This document shows, piece by piece, positions 56,226 through 64,000 of a DNA stretch of 64,000 bases. The notes beneath the pieces are model-generated. The model had not been told where the DNA came from, made no database searches, and was given only the letters and a program-made list of their open reading frames with translations. Numbering within the stretch: the first letter of the stretch is position 1; each line of letters begins with the position of its first letter. This stretch comes from Ailurus styani (lineage: Eukaryota; Chordata; Mammalia; Carnivora; Ailuridae), in the NCBI GenBank assembly GCA_002007465.1, contig LNAC01000764.1:372001-436000 (forward strand), in the 5' to 3' direction. Made by a program: the position numbers and the translations under genes.

Positions 56226-56299
56226 TGCCTGTAAGGTGACTGTTACTGTATATTGTGTCTCTTCCTTTCTGGTCTATGTTACTTTTAGGCTCTCTTTGC

Positions 56300-57200
56300 T
56301 TAGAGGACCCCTTTCAATATTTCCTGTAGGGTTGGCTTGGTGTTTGCAAATTCCTTGAGTTTTTGTTTGTCCTGGAAGATTTTTATCTCTCCTTCTATTT
56401 TCAGTGAGAGCCTAGCTGGATATAGTATTCTTGGCTGCAGATTTTTCTCGTTTAGTGCTCAGAATATATCATGCCAGCTCTTTCTGACCTGCCAGGTCTC
56501 TGTGGATAGGTCTGCTGTCAGTCTAATATTTCTACCATTGTATGTTATAGACCTCTTGTCCCGAGCTGCTTTCAGGATTTTCTCTTTGTCACTAAGACTT
56601 GTAAGTTTTACTATTAGATGACGGGGTGTGGACCTATTTTTATTAATTTTGGGGGGGCTTCTCTGTGCCTCCTGGATTTTGATGCTTGTTCCCTTTGCCA
56701 GATTAGGGAAATTCTGTATTAAGATCTGCTCCAATATACCTTCTGGCCCTCTNGCTCCAGTATACCTTCTGCGCCCCACCTTCTTCTTCTGGGATCCCAA
56801 TTATTCTAATATTGTTTCATCTTATGGTATCACTTATCTCTCGAATTCTCTCCTCATGGTCCAGTAGTTGTTTGTCTCTCTTTTCATCCTCTTCTTTTTT
56901 CTCTGACATTTTGTCTTCTAAATCACTAATTCTGTCTTCTGCCTCATTTATCCTAGCAGTAAGAGCCTCCATTTTTTATTGCACCTCACTGATAGCTTTT
57001 TTGATTTCAGGTTGGTTAGAGTTTAATTCTTTTAGTTCTCAAGAAAGAGTTTTTATTTCTCTAGAGAGAGCTTCTCTATTATCTTCCATGCTTTTTTCAA
57101 GCCCAGCCAGCACCTTGAAAATTGTCATTCTGAATTCTAGTTCTATCATAGTACTAATGTCTGCATTGGTTAGGTCCCTAGCCATCATTACTGCCTCTTA
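56300..57200 (-). pseudogene. L1 ORF1 (RNA-binding protein), broken
   Basis: LINE-1 ORF1 encodes a coiled-coil RNA chaperone that packs L1 RNA. Read in reverse, the upstream half has a charged heptad-like stretch (about 56830-57100). After it come IRIIGIPEEEG, ILEQILIQNFPNL, HLIVKLTSLSDKEKILKAAR and WQVRKSWHDIF, typical RRM and C-terminal domain phrases. A TGA at 56459-56461 stops it there. Beyond that the same frame continues with NLQPRILYPARLS to a natural TAA at 56300-56302. Further stops occur in the coiled-coil half. N 56753 lies within it. The start codon is not fixed. Confidence 0.88.
56729..56776. repeat. Short (about 23-bp) duplication around N 56753
   Basis: GCTCCAATATACCTTCTGGC before the N and GCTCCAGTATACCTTCTGCG after it. 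A small contig overlap with two or three mismatches. Confidence 0.75.
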
Positions 57201-58826
57201 TTGTTTTGTTTGTTTGTTTGCTTGGTTGTTGTTGTTGTTGTTGTTGTTGTTTTGTGGTGGTTTTTTCTACCTTGTCATTTTATCCAGATAAGAGTAAATG
57301 GATGAGAGAACAAAATAATAAAGGGTAGCAATGACCCCAGAGAAATATACACTAATATAATCAGAAGAGACCTGAAACTGGGGGGGAGAAAAAGAGGGAA
57401 AAAACCAAAAAACAAACAAACAAAAAATAAATTAATAAAACAAATCCCTATATCTGTATCTATATTATCTATTTCTTTTTCTGTATCTATCTGTCTCTGA
57501 CTCTATTTCTATCTCTATATCTATCTCTATCTCTATCTATTAGACTAGGGATATGAACAGACCCTGTATGTATACAAAAAATTAGGTTGAATACAGTGAA
57601 GGGATAAAATATGACTATAACAATGAGAATTTAAAAAGATTAAAAAGTGTTTATAAGACATAATAGTTAAAAAAAAGTTAAAATAGCAAAAAGGAAAAAA
57701 TTTAAAAGAAAAGAGTAAGAAAAAATAAAATTCAAAGAATTTGACTTTGAACAACTACAGGATCATGGGGAAAATGCCATGAAATCTCTGCGTTGGTTTC
57801 CCCTAGCTCTGGAGTTCCACAATGCTCAGCAATCTGTGAACTTGGTCTTGGCTGAATGTTCTTGCTGATCTTCTGGGGGAGGGGCCTGTTGCTGTAATTC
57901 TCAAGTGTCTTTGCCTGAGGCAGAATTGTACCGGCCTCGCCAGGGGCCAGGCTAAGTATTCAGCTAGGGTTTGCTCTCAGGAGCTTTTGTCCTCTGATCG
58001 CTTTCCATACAGCTTTGGAGGATGGGACTGAAAATGGCGGCCTCCCAGTCCCTGACCCAGAGGAGCTGAGAGTTCGGGGCCTCACTCCTCAGTGCGTCCT
58101 CAGTGAAAATCAGTCAGTCTCTCCCATCTCCCTGGTCTCCGGCTGCACTCTGAGCCTGTGACCGAGCGTTTCTATCTCTGGTGCACAGCCCCATTTATAA
58201 TCTCCAAACCCAGCAGATTCCTCCAGCCACTCCCGTGCTGCCCCTCCCAGAGGAGGAAGGAGGGTTTCTCTCCAGGCCTTCCACCCATGGGGTCCCCGCT
58301 CAAAGAGCAGAAGCCCGACTGTGTTTTGGATCATGGCCCAAGGTAACACCAAGCTGAGAGACACCTTCTCAGCTTAGCTTCGTCTCTCCATTCGGCTTCT
58401 TTCCGATACCTGGGAGCTCTGTTGTGCTCAGACACCCTGGTCTTTTTGTGTCCCCATGGGTTCTGAGACCACACTATCCCTATGAATGCTTCACTCCCCA
58501 CTTACCCTCTGGGGTGACATCCCTCAGTAGAGCAGACTTCTAAAAGTTCTGATTTTGTGCTCCATTGTTCTCTCACTTGCCGGGATCATGCCCCTCCCCC
58601 TGGGGTCTATCTTCCTGTCGCTTCAGATTCACTTCTCCGCACATCCTACCTTCAGGAAAGTGGTCGATTTTCTGTTCTTAGAATTGCTGCTCTTCTTCTC
58701 TTTGATCTCCTGTAGGATTTCAGAATCCTGTCGGTGTTCAGAATGGTTTGATAACTATCTGGGTGAATTTCTGGGTCCTGGTGATAATCGGTCTCCTACT
58801 CCTCCACCATCTTGCTCCTCCTCCCC
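57201..58826 (-). promoter_or_regulatory. L1 5' UTR / internal promoter region
   Basis: The first approximately 1.6 kb of the element in its own direction. From 58826 to about 57850 it is GC-richer and has the CpGs that are rare elsewhere in the window, as expected for the L1 5' UTR that holds an internal Pol II promoter. From about 57800 to 57200 it is A/T-rich with (GTT)n at about 57224-57251 and TATC-type units at about 57446-57541. Promoter role is inferred from the family only. Confidence 0.65.
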
Positions 58827-58841
58827 TTGTAGTACTCTCTT

Positions 58842-59010
58842 AAGAGAACCCCTCAGAGCTGAAAAGTGAAGTCGGGTGTCACTACTGCCAAAAGGTATTT
58901 GCTAAATGATAATTAGAATAAAAAGTACTTCTTAGAATCCGTAGAATAACCCCATGAGTAGAAATATCAACTGGAACAAGCTTACTGTATTGAGCATTAA
59001 AAACAGTCAT
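58842..59010. other. Unassigned flank
   Basis: Short unique DNA between the L1 and the next SINE. Confidence 0.5.
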
Positions 59011-59014
59011 ATGT

Positions 59015-59214
59015 GGGACACCTGGGTGGCTCATTCAGTTAAATGTCTGACTCTTGATTTTGGCTCAGGTCATGATCTCAGGGTAATGGGATCAAACCCC
59101 ACACTGGGTTCCAAGTTCAGTGGAGAGTCTGCTTGAGATTCTCCCTCTCCCTCTCCCTGTGCTTCTTGCCCAACTCGCATACTCGTTCTCTCTCTAAAAT
59201 AAATAAATAAATCT
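59015..59214 (+). mobile_element. Can-SINE, old subtype, plus strand
   Basis: Head GGGACACCTGGGTGGCTCAT, CAGTTAAATGTCTGACTCTT, GGCTCAGGTCATGATCTCAG, GTGGAGAGTCTGCTTGAGAT, tail CTCTAAAATAAATAAATAAA. The TGACTCTTGATTTTGGCTC segment marks an older carnivore subtype. Confidence 0.93.
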
Positions 59215-59306
59215 TAAAATATATACATATAATATATATAATATACGTATTATATATATACATATTTATATATGTATATACATATATGTATATATGTATT
59301 TTACCT
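59215..59306. repeat. (TATACA)n / AT-rich tract
   Basis: TATATACATATAATATATAT and related units over about 90 bp, directly after the SINE tail. Confidence 0.85.
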
Positions 59307-59394
59307 GGCTTAATGATATACTAACTAAAATCTACACTAAAATAATGGTATACTAACTAAAAATCTTTTCTAAGGAAATAAACTGAAATTCAAA

Positions 59395-59835
59395 CAATGA
59401 TTTATTATAAAGATATTTATCACAGTGTTAGCAACAAGGCAAAAATTATTCAATTTAAACTTTTATAATTTAAATTCAATTTAAATTTTATAGTATAGGA
59501 ATATTTAGGTAAATTTGTACTTTCATGTAATAGAATCTTATGCAGCCATTAGAACAAAATGTATGAAGAAATCTTAATGATATTAGGAAATGTTAATGTT
59601 AAAATATTAAGAAAGGCAAAGGCACACAAAATTGTATAGTTAGTAGGATAACATGTATTTAACATATGTATGTATGCACACACACACACATACATACACC
59701 GAATGAAAGTCTGAATGTTCACATACTAAATTTGATTTTTTCTAAGTGGTAAGATTATAAATGACTGTTATACTGTGTTAGCCTTTTAAAATACTTTTCT
59801 TATTGAACAAGAAACTATTTTTTATAATAATGGAA
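59395..59835 (+). mobile_element. Very old L1 3' end
   Basis: ATAGAATCTTATGCAGCCAT, GAAATGTTAATGTTAAAATA, CACACAAAATTGTATAGTTA and TAAGTGGTAAGATTATAAAT follow the order of ancient L1M 3' UTRs. It contains a small CA/TACA run at 59677-59700. Confidence 0.55.
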
Positions 59836-60622
59836 AATTTTATATAATCATGGAAAAAATATTTCATAAAAATAGCTCTCCTTTACAAACATATATATAC
59901 AAACAACATTTTCCTAAAAGTACCTCATGGTCACAACACTATGCTTCTAAAGGAGTCTTCTCCACTCTTTGCTCTTCCACCTGCCTGGAGAATGTCTTAG
60001 TCTCTTCAATTGCCTGTGGCGGTCACTGTGTTGCTGCCCTCTGAGTTGCTGCCCTCTGAACTATCCCACCTCCCAAGAGGAGGCTAAGCCAATCATGGGC
60101 CGCTGTCTATTCACCCTCTTGACAGAGTTAGATTCAGAACTGAGCAGGTCTAAGTCAATTTAGGACAAAAAGACATGAGGAGTAGTTTACCTGATGTAAC
60201 TGGGAAAGTGAAGGCCGTCATTTTTCACAGTGGACTATGGGCAGCCATCTAGTGAGTGAGAGAAATCAGCCTTGTGTTGAAGATGACGCTGTAGACAGCA
60301 GAGCAGTAAATTGCGTCTCTTTAGAGAATTTTGAGAAGTTAAATTAATCAATCCTGAAGTCTGTCCTAACTTTGTACAATAATAACATGCCTTCCATTTA
60401 AGCCAATTTGAGTAGGAAATGTTATTTTCTGATGGATGCTCAATGTAATTTATTTTCTGACATTAAGTACCTTCACTCTTTTGATCAAATTGAGGAGAGA
60501 ACTAATGAAGGACGATTATTCACAGAACTTACCTTTCATGCTTTATCATTTATTACATCTGCATGGAAATTAAATGCCCACCCTCTTCCTGTAAACTCTA
60601 GAATTTTTTCATCATTTTATTA
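59836..60622. other. Unassigned DNA
   Basis: No gene is recognised. A 15-bp unit (TTGCTGCCCTCTGAG) is repeated twice near 60031-60060. Confidence 0.5.
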
Positions 60623-60633
60623 TGAAAATTTTC

Positions 60634-60850
60634 TTTTTTTATTTTTCTTTTTATTTATTTTTTTTAAAGATTTTATTTATTTATTTGACAGAGAGAGAGA
60701 TCACAAGCAGGCAGAGAGGCAGGCAGAGAGAGAGGAGGAAGCAGGCTCCCTGCAGAGCAGAGAGCCCGATGTGGGCCTCGATCCCAGGACCCTGGGATCA
60801 TGACCTGAGCAAAGGCAGAGGCTTTAACCCACTGAGCCACCCAGGTGCCC
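60634..60850 (-). mobile_element. Can-SINE, mustelid-type, minus strand
   Basis: Reverse SINE: AAAGATTTTATTTATTTATT, GAGAGATCACAAGCAGGCAG, GAGGAAGCAGGCTCCCTGCA, head GAGCCACCCAGGTGCCC. Target duplication TGAAAATTTTC at 60623-60633 and 60851-60861. Confidence 0.95.
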
Positions 60851-60864
60851 TGAAAATTTTCAAA

Positions 60865-61340
60865 CACACAAAATTAGTTGTAAAAATTTTATAATGAACC
60901 CACCTAGACTACTACAATTAACAATTTGCTATACTTGTTTTATCAATTTCTATTTATCCTGCTTTTACTCAATTGATTATATCTTTTTTTCCACATTTTT
61001 AAGAAATCTATCTTCTCATTGTCATAAAGAATCAACTTACATACTACTGACCTATTTAAGTATTCTATTGCAATGTAACTTTCCCTGTATTTATCTCTTC
61101 TCTTTGGCTAGATGGTCTTAAGAGAAGGTGTTGTACATCTTTGCATCACTTCCATATGGATGCCTGCTGTCGATAAATATGTAAAATTGAAATGAACTTC
61201 CAGCCACTAGAATTTGGGCGATTCATTGTATTTTCATGGCAAAACAAAGACACAAATGGTACTTCAATAAACTACAAGTTCTGGACATGCCATTGTTACA
61301 ATTTTTCTGGTAATATTTTCTGCATCAAACTCTAAAAGCA
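60865..61340. other. Unassigned; faint old LINE-like start
   Basis: ACAATTAACAATTTGCTATACTTG near 60915 faintly recalls an ancient L1 3' UTR. Nothing firm. Confidence 0.4.
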
Positions 61341-61349
61341 CACCATTTG

Positions 61350-61550
61350 TTTTTTTTAAAGATTTTATTTATTTATTTGACAGAGAGAGAGAGAGATCAC
61401 AAGTAGGCTGAGAGGCAGGCAGAGAGAGAGAGGAGGAGGCAGGCTCCCCGCTGAGCATGGAGCCCGATGCGGGCCTCAATCCCAGGACCCTGAGATCATG
61501 ACCTGAGCAGAAGGCAGAGGCTTTAACCCACTGAGCCCCCCAGGCGCCCC
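61350..61550 (-). mobile_element. Can-SINE, mustelid-type, minus strand
   Basis: Reverse SINE: AAAGATTTTATTTATTTATT, TCACAAGTAGGCTGAGAGGC, GAGGAGGCAGGCTCCCCGCT, head GAGCCCCCCAGGCGCCCC, followed by a C-run and T-run (61547-61568). A clean target duplication is hidden by the homopolymers. Confidence 0.93.
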
Positions 61551-61649
61551 CCCCCCTTTTTTTTTTTGCTATGAAAATGAACTGGGCTGAAAACAAATTT
61601 ATATATAACAAATATCTCTTTAACAAGGGATCTTAACATTTTCCCAAGC

Positions 61650-61716
61650 TCCTTTCTTTTTTCTTTCTTTCCTTCCTTCCTTCCTTCCTTTTTCTTTCTT
61701 TCTTTCTTTTTCTTTC

Positions 61717-61774
<58 letters not shown>

Positions 61775-61911
61775 TTCCTTCCTTCCTTCCTTCCTTTCTT
61801 CTTTTCTTTCTTTCTTTCTCTCTCTCTCCCTCCCTCCCTCCCTTCCTTCCTTTCTCTTTCTTTCNCCTTCCTTCCTTCCTTTTTCTTTCTTTCTTTCTTT
61901 TTCTTTCTTTC

Positions 61912-61945
<34 letters not shown>

Positions 61946-62054
61946 TTCCTTCCTTCCTTCCTTCCTTCCTTCCTTCCTTCCTTTCTTCTTTTCTTTCTTT
62001 CTTTCTCTCTCTCTCCCTCCCTCCCTCCCTTCCTTCCTTTCTCTTTCTTTCTTG
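61650..62054. repeat. (CTTT)n/(CCTT)n tract with single-N gap
   Basis: About 400 bp pyrimidine-only tract. The order CCTT-run, CTTT-run, CCTT-run, TCTCTC, CCTCCCTCCC, CTTTCTTTC occurs once before and once after the N at 61865, so the two halves are probably one tract assembled twice. The 151-codon Lys/Arg/Glu frame on the minus strand is its translation. Confidence 0.93.
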
Positions 62055-63228
62055 TAGTTGACTTTTATGAATCAAAATTACTCTTTAAAGTATTCTTTCC
62101 CTTGAAAACATCTTTATGTGAAGAACTGGTGCAAAGACCCTTACTTTAGTCCAGCTGAATGAACGAAACAAAGCCAGAGCTGGATTTAAGAGTATAAGAA
62201 ACTTAAACATAGGATGGAATGTTGCTATTGATTAAATCCAAGGAGAGCTGTTTTCTTTCTTTTCTTCCACCACCCTGAAGTGACTTTTCTAAAGCACTCT
62301 CTCCAACTTAAGTCAAGCTACTGAAAAGAAATATTGTGTGTGTGTTGTGTGTGCACATGTGTGTGTGTATGAGTGTTGGGAGGATTTAAAATCTGAAATA
62401 ATTGTGCGCTCCTCTGCATTTACAGCAGCTTAATGCAGTTTCTTATTTTAAAAGATTACCTTAACTTATAATCAGCAGGTCATAAAGTTTTAGGAGTGTG
62501 TGTTTCTAAGTAGTGGGAATGGCTGAGGTATAGCATCTTTTTAAATTTATATTTTATTTTAACTAATAACTTTGGTGGTAGTTAGTGATATATTTATACT
62601 CTTATAAGAGTCCTGAAATACAGATAGCTTTAAGTTTAACTTTATTTTCACTGCTCCTTCATGAGATTTATTTTTTGATTTATTCTTTCACAGATGTGAG
62701 AAGGGGAGTATTCAAATTTAATACACATATGTTTGATTTTTATTAAAACATCCAGGTAAAAGAATACATATAATTCTTAGACTGCAGACTATGTAGTAGG
62801 ATGACCAACCTTAAAGTAGGAAACTTGCTAAAAGCTGCCAGACTGAGGAATCAATTGACTGAAAGAAAAAAGAAAAAAAATACTAGGACAATAATCTAAG
62901 CTATGTTCTGCCTTAACAAAAGCATTTCTTCAAAAACCCACACCTGGGAAAAAGGCCAAGATGCTAAACTAGACTTAGAAAAACAATTTTCTACCCAGAA
63001 TTGTTACAAAATGTTTTATTCACTGAGCTCACCCTTAGGTGAAAGATTTCTATTCTTACTATCATCAATGATAGACCTCCATACTGTAGGTCATACAGTA
63101 GAAAATGAACTACCCCATCTGTCTTTAAATGTATTAACTATATAGTGATGACTCTAACACAAATTGTTTTTAAAGATCACTAAATGGTACAACTGGAATA
63201 ATATTACACAGCATGTTAACTAAATATT
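62055..63228. other. Unassigned DNA with short (TG)n
   Basis: (TG)n broken by TT and CA at about 62335-62370. No gene or dispersed repeat is recognised; the 80-codon frame at 62903-63145 has no recognisable product. Confidence 0.5.
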
Positions 63229-63230
63229 TT

Positions 63231-63454
63231 TTAAGATTTTTTTTAGACTTATTTATTTATTTATTTGAGAGAGAGAAAGAAGAAGCTAGAGAGAGCAAGA
63301 GCCAGTGGGTGGAGCAGTGGGTGGAGCAGAGGGAGGAGAAGCCATCTCTCCACTGAGCAGGGAGCTCAACATGGTGCTCAATCCAGGACCCCAGCATCAT
63401 GACCTGAGCTGAAGGCAGATGCTTAACAACTGACTGAGCCACCCGGGTGCCCCA
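63231..63454 (-). mobile_element. Can-SINE, minus strand, with 12-bp internal duplication
   Basis: Reverse SINE: TTAAGATTTTTTTTAGACTT, CTCTCCACTGAGCAGGGAGC, head GAGCCACCCGGGTGCCCC. A private tandem AGTGGGTGGAGC is seen at 63304-63315 and 63316-63327. Target duplication is not clear. Confidence 0.9.
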
Positions 63455-64000
63455 ACTAACTGGAATTTTAAAAAAATTAAATAAAAACTTAAAAAAAACT
63501 AACTAAAAATTAAAAATAAAAATCAGGCTAATCCTAGGCTTTATGAAAAATACCACAGATTTTCTTTCAGTGAACTATCTCAAGACTCACAACCTTGATT
63601 ATATGTTAATGAATAAATAATTATAGAAAAGTTAATCTCTTTAACAAAACAACAATTATACTCATTGCATTACATTTTATATTTGCATCTTAAGATGTTA
63701 TTATATTATTAATTTTTTTAAAAAATACAGCATTTCAAGGAGAAAAAAGATCTACCTTCCTCGTTTTAAAATCTTGCTTTTGAGTAATCATATATTATCT
63801 TCTTTAGTTACAAAATATATTCTCTCACTCAAAAAATGTTTTAAAAACATAAGAAAAAGCAACTTCTAGGTAATAAGTAACTGTAAAGAGAATGATGATA
63901 ACAGAAGACCAAAGAAGAAAACCAAATGTAACAGGAACATGTTACAACAAAGTAGCCAACCACAAGGCATGTTTGACTGTGCCTGTATGTTATGTTATGA
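63455..64000. other. Unassigned AT-rich DNA
   Basis: A-rich start (AATTAAATAAAAACTTAAAA) after the SINE. No gene or repeat is recognised to the end of the window. Confidence 0.5.

Larger units (their letters stand above)
52014..58826 (-). mobile_element. Near full-length, inactive carnivore L1
   Basis: A minus-strand L1 of about 6.8 kb. Its 3' UTR is at 52014-52283 (TTTGCCCCAGGGATACAGGC near 52039, T-rich end at 52017-52037 as the tail). ORF2 follows at 52284 to about 56225, an inter-ORF spacer, ORF1 from 56300 to about 57200, and a GC-richer 5' UTR to about 58826, where the first bases read GAGCAAGATGGTGGAGGAGT on the minus strand. Length, order and both ORF remnants agree with an originally complete element. 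Both ORFs carry in-frame stops, and two single Ns (53246, 56753) interrupt it. It cannot encode active proteins as assembled. Confidence 0.95.

Noticed and set aside
56812..57291. 159-codon plus-strand frame
   Set aside because: Antisense shadow of L1 ORF1.
57850..58826. CpG-richer block as the promoter of a host gene
   Set aside because: It lies exactly where the L1 5' UTR belongs, adjoining ORF1 and the L1 5' end, and no host exon follows.
61620..62075. 151-codon Lys/Arg/Glu-rich minus-strand frame
   Set aside because: Translation of the second pyrimidine tract, crossing an N.

Overview
This window looks like nuclear DNA of a carnivoran mammal, most likely a mustelid (ferret, mink or otter group). 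The main evidence is about two dozen tRNA-derived Can-SINEs. Several carry a head reading GGTTAAAGCCTCTGC and a tail ending CTGCCTACTTGTGATCTCTCTCTGTCAAATAAATAAA, the form I know from mustelids rather than the dog or cat forms. The LINEs have carnivore-type L1 3' ends. The base composition is AT-rich, CpG is scarce, and there are many (CA)n, (TC)n and (CTTT)n microsatellites. The family and species call is inference from memory of these repeats; no database was searched.

I found no host protein-coding gene, no exon that I could defend and no RNA gene. The window reads as intergenic or deep-intronic DNA. Long open frames are either L1 ORF fragments or translations of purine/pyrimidine tracts. 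Roughly by region: 1-2.5 kb holds an old LTR; 2.5-5.7 kb is a nested cluster (old L1 invaded by a Tigger DNA transposon, itself invaded by a SINE, plus a 102-bp L1 tail, then a second old L1); 6-27 kb has scattered SINEs, MIRs, one hAT-type transposon with a perfect 8-bp target duplication, and old LTR and L1 pieces; 27-29.4 kb is an L2 hit by a SINE and a younger L1; 31-32.4 kb has two (CA)n tracts; 33.3-37.6 kb is the longest repeat-poor part; 37.6-44 kb has old antisense L1, SINEs and MER20; 51.3-51.8 kb is a long CCTT-rich tract; 52.0-58.8 kb is a near full-length but dead L1 on the minus strand; 61.6-62.1 kb is a second pyrimidine tract.

The most striking structure is in the assembly. 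Ten isolated single-N characters occur. At most of them the sequence before the N is repeated after it, sometimes exactly (131 bp, 630 bp), sometimes with one CpG-type difference (195 bp), sometimes with about 5 percent difference inside an L1 (118 bp). This pattern is best explained by overlapping contig ends or two haplotypes joined head to tail, not by biological tandem duplication. The two L1 insertions that end at such an N may mark sites where an insertion broke the assembly.

No undescribed biological system is supported by what I can see.
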